Shown piece by piece: positions 44,002-52,677 of a DNA stretch of 57,779 bases (positions are counted from its first letter, which is position 1; the number at the start of each line of letters is the position of its first letter). Source of the DNA: SKLM01 sp964575455 (GTDB taxonomy: Bacteria; Chloroflexota; Anaerolineae; B4-G1). The stretch spans positions 1 through 57,779 of the forward strand of contig CAZNRX010000021.1 of assembly GCA_964575455.1 (NCBI GenBank), read 5' to 3'. Under the pieces are notes generated by a model, which worked only from the letters and a program-made list of their open reading frames with translations, did not search any database and was not told where the DNA came from. Both the position numbers and the translations under genes were made by a program.

Positions 44002-45182
44002 GAAAGGTAGCCATTCTGGGCGTGGGCATGATACCTTTTGGAAGGCGCGACGAAGACAGCTTGTTGGATATGCTCTCGCTTGCCAGCCTGAACGCTATGG
44101 ATGACGCTGGCATCGGCGACCGCCCTATCGACGCCGTCTACGTTGGCAACATGGCAGCCGGATTGTTCAACCACCAGACGGCGATCGCCAGCGCCTTGGT
44201 TGACCGCATCAACTTGCTGCCGGCGCCTGCCGACAGTGTGGAGAACGGCCCGGCTTCAGGAGGTTCAGCGCTGAAGAACGGGCTCCTGGCGGTCGCATCC
44301 GGATACTATGACTTGGTGCTAGTAGCTGCAGGGGAGAAGATGCGCGACGTGATTGGACCGCGCGCCACCGACATCGTGGCCACGATGACCCATCCATCAG
44401 CGGAGTACATCTACGGCGCCACCTTGCCCGCCATGGCGGCGATGTTCACTCGACTCTACATGAAGCAGTATGGGGTCACCGAGGAGCACCTATCCAAGGT
44501 GGCGATCAAGAACCAGGAGAACGGCCTGCTCAACCCCCACGCACACATCAACTCCAAGATAACGCTTGAGGGTATCTACATCAGCCCGCACTCGGTGGTG
44601 AACAACCCCTTGGTCGCCGATCCGATCCACCTCTATGACTGCTGCCCCGTGAGCGACGGCGCAGCCGCCTGTCTCCTTTGTCCTGCCGACATCGTGACCG
44701 AGTTCAACAAGCCAAAGGTGCTAATGGCCGGCTTTGGACAGGCAACCGACACACACACCCTTCAGGAGCGCGAGGATCCCACCGATCTGAAGGCGGTCAG
44801 GATCGCGGCGCAGCGCGCGTTCGAGATGGCCGAGCTGACCCCGGAGGACGTCGACGTGGCGGAACTGCACGACGCCTTCACCATCCTGGAGATCGCCGAG
44901 AGCGAACACGTCGGGTTCTTCGAGAAGGGCGAAGGAGCCAAGGCGCTTGAGGAGGGAAGGACACGCATCGGCGGCGATCTACCCATCAACCCCTCGGGAG
45001 GCCTCAAGGCCCGCGGCCATCCGGTCGGCGCGACGGGGGTGGCGCAGATGGTGGAGCTGGTGTGGCAGCTGCGAGGCGAGGCCGGGGAGCGGCAGGTCGA
45101 GGATGCCACCACCGGGTTCTCCATCAACTTCGGCGGCTTCGGAAACAACGTGGTGGCGTTCGTCGTAAGGAGGGAGACGTGA
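43998..45182 (+). CDS. SCP2-type thiolase-fold protein with Pro in place of the catalytic Cys
   Basis: A 394-residue acetyl-CoA-acetyltransferase-fold protein. It keeps ELHDAFT (His of HDAF) and GHPVGATG (His of GHP), as well as NPSGGLKARG. The nucleophile loop reads VENGPASG, where active thiolases have VENACASG, so P85 replaces the Cys. Acyl-enzyme formation is therefore unlikely. Retro-aldol cleavage of a hydroxyacyl-CoA, as for Ltp2, or another CoA-ester reaction is more plausible. It couples with a one-domain DUF35 partner by a 4-bp overlap (GTGA). Confidence 0.87.
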   Translation: MRKVAILGVGMIPFGRRDEDSLLDMLSLASLNAMDDAGIGDRPIDAVYVGNMAAGLFNHQTAIASALVDRINLLPAPADSVENGPASGGSALKNGLLAVASGYYDLVLVAAGEKMRDVIGPRATDIVATMTHPSAEYIYGATLPAMAAMFTRLYMKQYGVTEEHLSKVAIKNQENGLLNPHAHINSKITLEGIYISPHSVVNNPLVADPIHLYDCCPVSDGAAACLLCPADIVTEFNKPKVLMAGFGQATDTHTLQEREDPTDLKAVRIAAQRAFEMAELTPEDVDVAELHDAFTILEIAESEHVGFFEKGEGAKALEEGRTRIGGDLPINPSGGLKARGHPVGATGVAQMVELVWQLRGEAGERQVEDATTGFSINFGGFGNNVVAFVVRRET

Positions 45183-45550
45183 GACACCAAGAGCACGGAC
45201 GGATACACGACGTCTCTGGGGTAACAGCCTACAAGTGCAAGAACTGCGGGTACGTCATGTACCCCAGTCACTTCCGGTGCCTGAACTGCCGAGGTCGGGA
45301 GTTTGAGGAGGTAGAATCAGGGGATAAGGGCACGCTCATCACCTATACGGAGGTCTTTAGCCTGCCGTGGGGCATCGACGAGCGATCGCGCACCATAGGC
45401 ATCGTCGAGCTCGGGGGCGGCGTCAAGGCTATGGGCCAGATCAAAGTGGACAAGCCCAACATTGGCATGAAGCTTCAGGCTGACTGGGAACCCGTCCGCG
45501 TGTTCCAGGGCAAGCAAGTCTACGGGCTCACCTTCTACGCGACCGGGTGA
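45179..45550 (+). CDS. DUF35 OB-fold/zinc-ribbon partner of the thiolase-fold protein
   Basis: A 123-residue protein. The zinc ribbon is CKNCGYVMYPSHFRCLNC, followed by the OB fold (GDKGTLITYTEVFSLPWG; GGVKAMGQIKVDKPNIGMK). The GTG at 45179 is chosen because AGGAGG precedes it and it overlaps the thiolase stop as GTGA; the open frame continues upstream only inside the thiolase gene. Expected to form a complex with the thiolase-fold subunit and bind acyl-CoA. Confidence 0.85.
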   Translation: MRHQEHGRIHDVSGVTAYKCKNCGYVMYPSHFRCLNCRGREFEEVESGDKGTLITYTEVFSLPWGIDERSRTIGIVELGGGVKAMGQIKVDKPNIGMKLQADWEPVRVFQGKQVYGLTFYATG

Positions 45551-45566
45551 AGGGCCCGGCAGCCCC

Positions 45567-46787
45567 ATGCGGCCCCTCGAAGATGTTCGTATCCTAGATC
45601 TCTCCCGTGCCCTGGCCGGCCCCTACTGCACCATGATGCTGGGGGATCTCGGAGCAGACGTGATCAAGGTCGAGAGGCCTGGTCGCGGAGACGAAAGCCG
45701 CGGCTGGGGGCCGCCCTTCGTGGGGGAGCCCTATGGGCCCTATCCGGGTGAGTCGGCCTACTTCATCGCCGTCAACCGCAACAAGCAGAGCGTCACCGTC
45801 AATCTCAAGAGCCATGAAGGACAAGAGATCGTACGTCGGCTGGCTGCGATGTCGGACGCGCTGGTGGAGAACTTCCGCACCGGTGCCCTGGGGCGGATGG
45901 GATTAGGGTATGACCATCTGCGCGCCGTGAACCCCCGTCTGATCTACTGCTCCATCAGCGGCTACGGGCGGACCGGTCCCTACGCCGAGCGCCCTGGCTA
46001 TGACTTCATCATCCAGGCTGAGGGGGGGCTGATGGGCATCACGGGGCCGAAACAGGGACCGCCGTATCGAGTGGGCGTGCCCATCGTAGACATAACGGCC
46101 GGCATGTTCGCCTCATCGGCGATTCTGGCCGCTCTCCGCGCCCGAGATCGGACGGGGGAGGGGCAGCTGGTGGACGTCTCGCTGCTGGACGCGAGCGTGG
46201 CACTCCTGACGAACGTGGCCTCCAACTACCTGGTGGGGGGAGAGCCTCCTCGTCGCCTGGGCAACGGTCACCCCAACATCGCGCCGTATGAGGCCTTCCA
46301 AGCCCGCGACCGCTGGTTCGCGCTGGCGGCGGCCAATCAGCGTCAGTGGGCCACGCTGTGCCGTGTCATCGGCCGGCCAGACCTGGAGGACGATCCCCGC
46401 TTCGCCACCAACGAAGCCCGGGTCTCCAACCGACCGGCGCTTCTGGAGGCGCTGGGTGAGGTCTTCGTCAAGCGCGATGCGGACGATTGGCTGATCGACC
46501 TGCGCGAGTCCGGGCTGCCCTGCGGGCCGATCAACACCGTGGCAGGCATCTTCGAGCATCCTCAGGCCGAGGCGCGTGGCCTGGCGCTGACGGCCGAGCA
46601 TCCCACAGCCGGTCCGGTAGAGACGACTGGCTTCCCCTACCAGCTATCGAAGACGCCGGCGGAGGTGGTACAGCCTCCTCCGCTGCTGGGTGAGCACACC
46701 GACGACGTGCTGACGGACCTACTAGGCTACACCGCCTCGGAGGTGAGTGAGCTTAAGAAGCTGGGAGTGATCCATGACAGTGACTGA
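45567..46787 (+). CDS. CaiB/BaiF family III CoA-transferase
   Basis: A 406-residue family III CoA-transferase. LSRALAGPYCTMMLGDLGADVIKVE is shown by ALAGPYCTMMLGDLGADV, the SVTVNLKSHEG segment and ENFRTGAL are conserved, and the catalytic Asp is expected in RPGYDFIIQAEGGLM. Such enzymes move CoA between carboxylic acids (for example formyl/oxalyl, carnitine or succinyl/benzylsuccinyl). Its place between DUF35 and FdrA suggests activation of the pathway carboxylate before C-C cleavage. It overlaps fdrA by 14 bp, so translation is coupled. Confidence 0.9.
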   Translation: MRPLEDVRILDLSRALAGPYCTMMLGDLGADVIKVERPGRGDESRGWGPPFVGEPYGPYPGESAYFIAVNRNKQSVTVNLKSHEGQEIVRRLAAMSDALVENFRTGALGRMGLGYDHLRAVNPRLIYCSISGYGRTGPYAERPGYDFIIQAEGGLMGITGPKQGPPYRVGVPIVDITAGMFASSAILAALRARDRTGEGQLVDVSLLDASVALLTNVASNYLVGGEPPRRLGNGHPNIAPYEAFQARDRWFALAAANQRQWATLCRVIGRPDLEDDPRFATNEARVSNRPALLEALGEVFVKRDADDWLIDLRESGLPCGPINTVAGIFEHPQAEARGLALTAEHPTAGPVETTGFPYQLSKTPAEVVQPPPLLGEHTDDVLTDLLGYTASEVSELKKLGVIHDSD

Positions 46788-48531
46788 AGCAGCCATCCGC
46801 TCTGGAGCCTATCACGACTCCGTCGTCTTGATGCAGTTACAGCGATCCCTGGCCAGCCTGCCCGGCGTTCTCGACGCCGGCGTGGTGATGGGCACCGAGG
46901 CCAACAAGGCCGTCCTGGCGCAGAGCAACCTGCTGACCCCGGAAGCGCAGGCCGCCGGGGCAGACGATCTCGTCATCGTCGTGCAGGCCGAGGATGACAC
47001 GGCAGCTGAGGCCGCGCTGGGCCAGGTGGACGATCTCTTCGCCAAACGACGCGGGAAGGGTGTGACCGAGGCGTATCGCCCCAAGAGCCTTGAGACCGCA
47101 GCCCAGATGATGCCCGACGCGCTATGGGTGCTCGTCTCGCTTCCGGGCCGTTTTGCCACCGGCGTTGCACAGGAAGCGCTTCGCCTGGGCAAGAACGTGT
47201 TTCTGTACAGCGACAACGTCTCTCTTCAGGACGAGATCGCGCTGAAGCAGACGGCGGCCGAGAAGGGCCTGCTCGTCATGGGGCCGGACTGCGGCACGGC
47301 CATCGTCAATGGGGTCGGGCTGGGCTTCGCTAACCAGGTGCAGCGAGGGTCGATAGGCATAGTCGCAGCATCGGGAACGGGCCTGCAGCAGGTGAGCTCC
47401 CGCATCCACCAGCTGGGAGGGGGCATCAGCCACGCTCTCGGCACCGGCGGACGTGATCTGTCCGAGGCGGTGGGCGCGGTGACCGCTCACCAGGGACTCG
47501 ACCTGCTCAGCCGTGATCCGGAGACGGACGTGGTGGTGCTCATCTCCAAGCCGCCAGCCCCCCAGGTGGCCGATGAGGTGCTGAAGGCGGCGCAGGTCCT
47601 CTCAACGAGGCAGGACAAACCCGTGGTGGTGGACTTCATTGGCTACGTTCCCTCGGCCCGCCGGGTGGGCGATCTCCGCTTTGTCACCACCTTTGACGAG
47701 GCTGCCGAGGTGGCCGTGCAGTTGGCCGCCGCGAAGGCGGGCGCAGGAGTCTCTCCAGAGCCGGCTCTAGAGCGGTTTGCGCCAGGGCAGCGTTATCTGC
47801 GCGGCCTCTTCTCCGGCGGCACGTTGGCCTACGAGACGCTGCTTATCCTACAAGACTATGTGCCTGCGGCCAATGCAGTCCACTCGAACGTGCCGCTAGA
47901 CGAGGCGTATCGGCTGGCCAACGCAACAGTGAGCCAGGGCCACACCATCGTTGACCTGGGCGAGGATGAGTTCACGGTGGGGCGGCTGCACCCGATGATG
48001 GACAACGACCTGCGTATCCGACGGCTGCAGCAGGAGGCTGACGATCCAGAGGTGGCCGTCATCCTGCTCGACGTGGTGCTGGGCCACGGCGCCCATCCCG
48101 ACCCTGCCGGGGAGCTGGGGCCGGCCATCGCGGAGGCGCGTGCGAGAGCCGAAGCGTCCGGCCGATACCTGGAGGTCGCGGCGGTCGTTGTCGGCACCGA
48201 CGAGGACCCCCAGGGGCTCGAGGCTCAAGTGGAGCAACTTGAAGCAGCCGGCGCGCACGTGGAAACCAGCAACGACGCGACCGTCCACTACGTCGGCCGT
48301 CTGCTGCGGTCCCTGAATCACGAAGGGCACGAAACCACACTGGATCTGCAATACACGACGTCCGCAAGTCTATCGATGCTGCATCAGCCTTTGTCCGCCA
48401 TCAACGTTGGTCTGGAGTCGTTCGCTAAGAGCTCGAGAGCACAGGACGCGCCCGTGATTCAGGTGGACTGGAAGCCCCCCGCCAGCGGCAACGAGCGTTT
48501 GATGGGGATCCTGGAACGAATGAAGGGATAG
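46774..48531 (+). CDS. fdrA: FdrA/AllF-like protein (succinyl-CoA-synthetase fold)
   Basis: A 585-residue protein of the FdrA family, which has a succinyl-CoA-synthetase-like fold. LLVMGPDCGTAIVNGVGLGFAN and IVAASGTGLQQVSSRIHQLGGG are hallmark segments, and the FSGGTLAYE and VDLGEDEFTVGRLHPMMD blocks mark the second half. In E. coli, FdrA (AllF) with AllG (DUF1116) and AllH (DUF2877) is reported to form oxamate carbamoyltransferase. The AllG homologue is two genes downstream here, but AllH and carbamate kinase are not in the window, so oxamate cannot be assumed. SLNHEGHETTLDL near residue 515 derives from a TTCGTG-type repeat. Confidence 0.87.
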   Translation: MTVTEAAIRSGAYHDSVVLMQLQRSLASLPGVLDAGVVMGTEANKAVLAQSNLLTPEAQAAGADDLVIVVQAEDDTAAEAALGQVDDLFAKRRGKGVTEAYRPKSLETAAQMMPDALWVLVSLPGRFATGVAQEALRLGKNVFLYSDNVSLQDEIALKQTAAEKGLLVMGPDCGTAIVNGVGLGFANQVQRGSIGIVAASGTGLQQVSSRIHQLGGGISHALGTGGRDLSEAVGAVTAHQGLDLLSRDPETDVVVLISKPPAPQVADEVLKAAQVLSTRQDKPVVVDFIGYVPSARRVGDLRFVTTFDEAAEVAVQLAAAKAGAGVSPEPALERFAPGQRYLRGLFSGGTLAYETLLILQDYVPAANAVHSNVPLDEAYRLANATVSQGHTIVDLGEDEFTVGRLHPMMDNDLRIRRLQQEADDPEVAVILLDVVLGHGAHPDPAGELGPAIAEARARAEASGRYLEVAAVVVGTDEDPQGLEAQVEQLEAAGAHVETSNDATVHYVGRLLRSLNHEGHETTLDLQYTTSASLSMLHQPLSAINVGLESFAKSSRAQDAPVIQVDWKPPASGNERLMGILERMKG

Positions 48532-48557
48532 GGACCAGGGAGTCTGGCACCAACTCC

Positions 48558-48575
48558 GTAGGCCGTTCGGCCTAC
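48558..48575. promoter_or_regulatory. Inverted repeat before the nitrilase gene
   Basis: GTAGGCCG and CGGCCTAC form a perfect 8-bp inverted repeat separated by TT. It lies just upstream of AGGAGG (48580-48585). There is no T-run, so it is more likely an mRNA-stability or translation element than a terminator. Confidence 0.45.
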
Positions 48576-48590
48576 GAACAGGAGGAATAG

Positions 48591-49472
48591 GTGAGGGAAT
48601 TCGTCGCTGCTTGCGTGCAGATCGCCGTCACACCCAACGACGTGCAAGCCAACGTGGACAAGGGGGTCGCCTGGCTGGAGAGAGCCGTCAGCGACTACGA
48701 GGCCGAACTGGTCGTCTTCCCTGAGACGGTCACCACCGGCTATGAGACCGACATGAAGCCGGAGGAGCTTTGGGACCTAGTGGACGAGGTCCCAGGCCGC
48801 ATCACTTGTGACATCCAGGAGGCCGCAAGAGTACTCGGCGTCCACACGGTCTGGCCATCGTATCGGCGCGGTCCGGAGCGCGGCGTGGTCTACAACTCGG
48901 CGATCCTGATCGGGCCGGACGGGAAGATCGTGGGCGTCTACGACAAGACGCATCCCGCCCCAATGGAGCAACGCGAGCTGGGTGGCTGGGTGACGGCCGG
49001 CGACCGGGCCGACGTGTTCAAGACCCCCCTGGGTGACATCGGCATGATCATCTGCTACGACGGTGACTTCCCCGAGCTCTCGCGCCTGCTGGCCGTCAAA
49101 GGGGCCGAAGTCGTCGTGCGTCCATCGGCCCTGCAGCGCAGCTTCGACATCTGGTACATCACGAACTGCGCGCGGGCGTACGATAATCACGTGTACGTGG
49201 TCGCTGCCAACGGGGTCGGACCAGATGTCGCTGGGAACTACTGCTTCGGCCACAGCATGATCGTGAACCCTATCGCCTGGCGATTGGCTCAGGCTCGTGG
49301 CACGGAGGAGATCATCGCCGCCAAGCTCGATCCCGATCCACTGCGTCACGTGGGCTGGGGCAGCAAGAGCCCACAGTATTTCGATCATCTGGAGGATCGA
49401 AATTTGAAGCTTTACGAGGATATCCTTCAAGAGGCACGTTCCCGGTTCGAGATCGGGAAGCGCCATACCTAA
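48591..49472 (+). CDS. Nitrilase-superfamily carbon-nitrogen hydrolase
   Basis: A 293-residue amidase of the nitrilase superfamily. The catalytic triad is present: Glu in VVFPETVTTGYE (about 44), Lys in YDKTHPAP (about 117) and Cys in MIICYDGDFPE (about 155). The family hydrolyses amides, N-carbamoyl compounds (for example beta-ureidopropionase) or nitriles. A second Glu in the DGDFPE loop fits an amidase/carbamoylase better than a true nitrilase. The start is GTG with AGGAGG 6 nt upstream. It separates fdrA from its DUF1116 partner, so its product may feed the FdrA/DUF1116 step. Confidence 0.88.
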   Translation: MREFVAACVQIAVTPNDVQANVDKGVAWLERAVSDYEAELVVFPETVTTGYETDMKPEELWDLVDEVPGRITCDIQEAARVLGVHTVWPSYRRGPERGVVYNSAILIGPDGKIVGVYDKTHPAPMEQRELGGWVTAGDRADVFKTPLGDIGMIICYDGDFPELSRLLAVKGAEVVVRPSALQRSFDIWYITNCARAYDNHVYVVAANGVGPDVAGNYCFGHSMIVNPIAWRLAQARGTEEIIAAKLDPDPLRHVGWGSKSPQYFDHLEDRNLKLYEDILQEARSRFEIGKRHT

Positions 49473-49500
49473 TACCTGAATACTAGGAGGAGTAACAAAG

Positions 49501-50751
49501 ATGGACATCGAAAAGGCAAACGCCGAAGCTACGCAGCGAATGATGGAGGCCCAGCCGGTCTTGGTGGGGCTGGGCAAGGCCCTGGACGTGATCCCGGGCA
49601 TGCGCGAGAACCTGCTCTTGCACGCCGGCCCGCCCATCACCTGGGAACGAGCCTCCGGACCGATGCGAGGTGCCATCACCGGCGCATTGATCTTCGAGGG
49701 GAAGGTGCAAAACGGGCCAGGGGCTGAGGCAGACGCACAGACGCTGGTCGAGTCAGGCGCCATAGAGCTCGAGCCTTGCCACGATCATCAGACCGTCGGC
49801 CCCATGGCTGGCGTCATCTGCCCGTCTATGTCAGTCTACATCCTCGAGAACAAGACCCACGGCAACACGTCTTTCTCCAACTTGAACGAGGGCTACGGCA
49901 AGGTGCTGCGCTACGGCGCGTACGCCGAAGAGGTGATCGACAAGCTGCGCTGGATGGAGGACGTGATGGCGCCCGTCCTGGCCGACGCCATTGAGGCCAG
50001 CGAGGGGATCGATATCCGCGCCCTGCTGTCCGAATCCCTGCACATGGGCGACGAGGGCCACAACCGCAACAAGGCTGGCTCCATACTCTACACGACGAAG
50101 CTAGCGCCCTTCATCCCCAAGGTCACCGACGCCGATGTCGCGTCGGAGGTCCTGCGCTTCCTGGGCGAGAACGCGCTGAGCGTCCTGAACCCGGTGATGG
50201 CCGCCTGCAAGGGCATGGTGGACGCCGCTCACGGCGTGGAAGGGAGTACCATTGTCACTGTGATGGCCCGGAACGGCACCGATTTCGGCATCCGGGTCAG
50301 CGGGCTCGGCGACCAATGGTTCGTCGCCCCGGTGGCGACGCCTCAGGGCCTTTACTTCCCCGGCTTCGAGGCCGAGGATGCCAGTGGGGACATTGGCGAC
50401 AGCACGATCATGGAGACAGCGGGTATCGGTGGCTTCGCCATGGCCACTGCGCCGGCCATCGTCACCTTTGTCAGCGGCACGCCCGAGGACGCGATGAAGG
50501 CCACGCTGGAGATGTACGAGATCACCTACGCCGAGCACACGCACTTCACCATCCCCGTGCTGGACTTCCGGGGCACGCCAACCGGCATCGATGTGCGCAA
50601 GGTGGTGGAGAAGAACCTCACGCCGCGCATCAACACCGGCATCGCCCACAAGGATCCTGGCGTGGGCCAGGTAGGCGCTGGACTGGTGCGCCCGCCGATG
50701 GAGATGTTCGAGGAGGCGCTAGTCGCATTCGCAGAGCGGTATGAGATCTAG
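49501..50751 (+). CDS. DUF1116 protein (AllG/YlbE-like)
   Basis: A 416-residue DUF1116 protein. Family hallmarks include PGMRENLLLHAGPPITWERASGP (shown in part: LLLHAGPPITWERASGP), CHDHQTVGPMAGV, GDEGHNRNKAGS, MARNGTDFGIRVSG and the C-terminal INTGIAHKDPGVGQVGAG. E. coli AllG (YlbE) is reported as a subunit of oxamate carbamoyltransferase with FdrA. The conserved His- and Arg-bearing motifs are intact, so the complex is probably active on a carbamoyl or related acyl phosphate. A decayed copy of the same family lies at 42987-43201. The ATG follows AGGAGG. Confidence 0.87.
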   Translation: MDIEKANAEATQRMMEAQPVLVGLGKALDVIPGMRENLLLHAGPPITWERASGPMRGAITGALIFEGKVQNGPGAEADAQTLVESGAIELEPCHDHQTVGPMAGVICPSMSVYILENKTHGNTSFSNLNEGYGKVLRYGAYAEEVIDKLRWMEDVMAPVLADAIEASEGIDIRALLSESLHMGDEGHNRNKAGSILYTTKLAPFIPKVTDADVASEVLRFLGENALSVLNPVMAACKGMVDAAHGVEGSTIVTVMARNGTDFGIRVSGLGDQWFVAPVATPQGLYFPGFEAEDASGDIGDSTIMETAGIGGFAMATAPAIVTFVSGTPEDAMKATLEMYEITYAEHTHFTIPVLDFRGTPTGIDVRKVVEKNLTPRINTGIAHKDPGVGQVGAGLVRPPMEMFEEALVAFAERYEI

Positions 50752-50765
50752 GGACCGGAGATCGG

Positions 50766-50803
50766 AGGTCAGAGGTTAGAGGTTAGAGGTTGGAGGTAAG
50801 AAA
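50766..50803. repeat. Tandem 7-bp AGGTTAG-type repeat before the cyclase gene
   Basis: Short tandem units (GAGGTTA, GAGGTTA, GAGGTTG, GAGGTAA) fill the gap. The last unit supplies the GGAGG ribosome site of the next gene. Confidence 0.7.
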
Positions 50804-50806
50804 CAA

Positions 50807-52480
50807 ATGGATCGCAAACAACTCATCAACGTTATGGACACCGCTAAGCTGTACGACCTGACCCAGGGTTGCAGCATCTTCACGCCACCCTGGCCTGGGG
50901 AGAAGGCCCTGGAGATCCACTTCTTCAAGCGCGTCACCGGGGCCTACGGTGGGGGGCTGGGGGCCAACGGCCAGTTGATTCAGTGGAGTAACACCGTCGG
51001 CACGCACCTGGTCGGCGAGCGAGCCTTCCACTCCGGCGCCCGAGCCATCTCCGACGTTCCGCTTGAGGATCTCTGCGGGCCAGGCGTGATAGTGGACATC
51101 TCCGATCTGACGTCGGACTACTGCCTCTATACGCCCGAGATGATCGAGAGCCGGGCCACCGTCAAAGAGGGAGACATCCTGATCATCAACACCGGATATC
51201 ACCGCTACTCCTGGGATTGGCCCGACGTCCACAACCCAGAGTCCCAGGGTGGCGTAGAATCCAAGGAGTTCGGCTTCCTGGTTCGGCACCCCGGACCCTC
51301 GCCCGACTTCTTCCCCTGGGCCCTGGAGAAGAAGCTCAAGGTCATCGGCGTGGACTGCGGCTGCGCGGAGCACCCGATGAACACCAACCTCCGTTACATG
51401 CACGAAAACGATTTCAAGAAGGCGGAGGCGAAGCTGCAGGCGGACTACGGCAAGACGTGGGACGAAATGTTCCCGCCAGATGAGTACTACCGGCTGACCC
51501 ACAGCACCATGCCCAAGGCGCAACTCCTCCTGGCCGAGTCCATCGTGGGCGACATCGAGGCGTTGAGCAACCAGCGGGCCTGGGTCATGATCCATCCCAT
51601 CCCCTTCATGGAAGTCGGGACCGCCTGGTCGCGGGTCTGTGCCCTTCAGCCGCCCGACGAGATGGACCAGGATGAGTTCTTCCAGCTGATGGATGCGGCC
51701 GAGATGGTGGACATGACGCTTCCCTTCAGCGTCCAGACGCCCCAGTGGGCGAACTACGAACCCCTGAGCGTCAAGTACACGAAGCGCGTCGGGGGGCAGT
51801 ACTTTGGCATGGGCCGGAACGGTGCCCTCTGCAAGGCCAGCTTCCACCTGGCGACCCACATGGACGGCGAGAAGCACTTCTGGCCGGCGGGACGCACCAT
51901 CGGCGAGGTGCCTCTGGAGGAGTGGGTTGGCCCCGGCGTCATCGCCGACATCTCGGACAAGGTCAGCGACGCCAGCGTGTACACGCCCGAGATGATCGAG
52001 GACGTCGTGGAGGTCCGTCAGGGCGATATCCTAATCATCAAGACCGGTTGGCACAAGTATGGGTGGAACAGCCCAGACTCCGATGAGTTCCGCTATATGA
52101 TCAGGCACCCAGGGCCGTCGCCAGACTTCGCGCAGTGGTGCGTGGACAAGCAGATCAAGTGGATCGGCGTGGACGCCGTGAGCGCCGACCACCCCATGAA
52201 CACCATCCAGAGAATCTGGCACCCCAAGACGTTTGAGGAGGCGAACAAGAAGCTGATCGAGGCCTTCGGCAAAGACTGGGACGACATGTACCCCCTGGAC
52301 CAGTACTACCAGGACATGCACCTCAACCTCTTCCCGGAGAAGATCGTCCACGCCGAGAACCTGGGGAAGGACATCGCCGACGCCGAAAGCGGGCGATACT
52401 ACATCGGCTGTTACCCGCAGAAGGGCATGGAATGCGCTTCCATGTGGGGACGATTTGTGGCCTTCAAGGAGGGCGAGTAG
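50807..52480 (+). CDS. Fused tandem cyclase-family (kynurenine-formamidase-like) hydrolase
   Basis: A 557-residue fusion of two cyclase-family domains (about 1-280 and 281-557), aligned over GDILII, RHPGPSPDF and EHPMNT/DHPMNT motifs. The family's metal motif HxGTHxDxPxH is intact only in the second half (FHLATHMDGEKHF, residues about 346-358). The first half reads TVGTHLVGERAFH, which loses the leading His and the Asp. One half is thus probably structural or substrate-gating and the other catalytic. Relatives hydrolyse N-formylkynurenine, isatin or similar ring and amide compounds. Its place between DUF1116 and a BMP importer suggests ring opening or deformylation of the imported substrate. 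The two-domain fusion is unusual. Confidence 0.85.
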   Translation: MDRKQLINVMDTAKLYDLTQGCSIFTPPWPGEKALEIHFFKRVTGAYGGGLGANGQLIQWSNTVGTHLVGERAFHSGARAISDVPLEDLCGPGVIVDISDLTSDYCLYTPEMIESRATVKEGDILIINTGYHRYSWDWPDVHNPESQGGVESKEFGFLVRHPGPSPDFFPWALEKKLKVIGVDCGCAEHPMNTNLRYMHENDFKKAEAKLQADYGKTWDEMFPPDEYYRLTHSTMPKAQLLLAESIVGDIEALSNQRAWVMIHPIPFMEVGTAWSRVCALQPPDEMDQDEFFQLMDAAEMVDMTLPFSVQTPQWANYEPLSVKYTKRVGGQYFGMGRNGALCKASFHLATHMDGEKHFWPAGRTIGEVPLEEWVGPGVIADISDKVSDASVYTPEMIEDVVEVRQGDILIIKTGWHKYGWNSPDSDEFRYMIRHPGPSPDFAQWCVDKQIKWIGVDAVSADHPMNTIQRIWHPKTFEEANKKLIEAFGKDWDDMYPLDQYYQDMHLNLFPEKIVHAENLGKDIADAESGRYYIGCYPQKGMECASMWGRFVAFKEGE

Positions 52481-52498
52481 GCGCAACTTCTCGGCGCA

Positions 52499-52518
52499 GG
52501 GGGATCTGGCGATCCCCC
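52499..52518. promoter_or_regulatory. Hairpin upstream of the BMP lipoprotein gene
   Basis: GGGGGATC and GATCCCCC form a perfect 8-bp stem around TGGC, followed by TTGAGC. A similar hairpin, also followed by TTGAGC, lies after the lipoprotein gene. There is no long T-run, so it could attenuate or mark an mRNA-processing point. Confidence 0.5.
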
Positions 52519-52602
52519 TTGAGCAAGAGCTCCCAAGGACGAGCAGAGGAGGGAGAGGGAGGAGATATGGGTTAGACAGACCTTACCCGAGATCGGGTCG
52601 AC

Positions 52603-52616
52603 GGGCGATATCGCCC
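52603..52616. promoter_or_regulatory. 14-bp perfect palindrome upstream of the BMP gene
   Basis: GGGCGATATCGCCC is a perfect palindrome 62 bp before the start codon. TATAAC at 52644-52649 could be a weak internal -10 but has no clear -35. Confidence 0.35.
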
Positions 52617-52677
52617 TGGCACCCAGAGCGGTGGCGGTAGCGCTATAACGTCTCATGCAGAGTTAGAGGAGGGAAAA

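Noticed and set aside
46774..50751. Assigning the locus as oxamate carbamoyltransferase of allantoin degradation
   Set aside because: FdrA and DUF1116 are present, but DUF2877, carbamate kinase and allantoin or ureidoglycolate genes are absent from the window, and the neighbours point to CoA chemistry.
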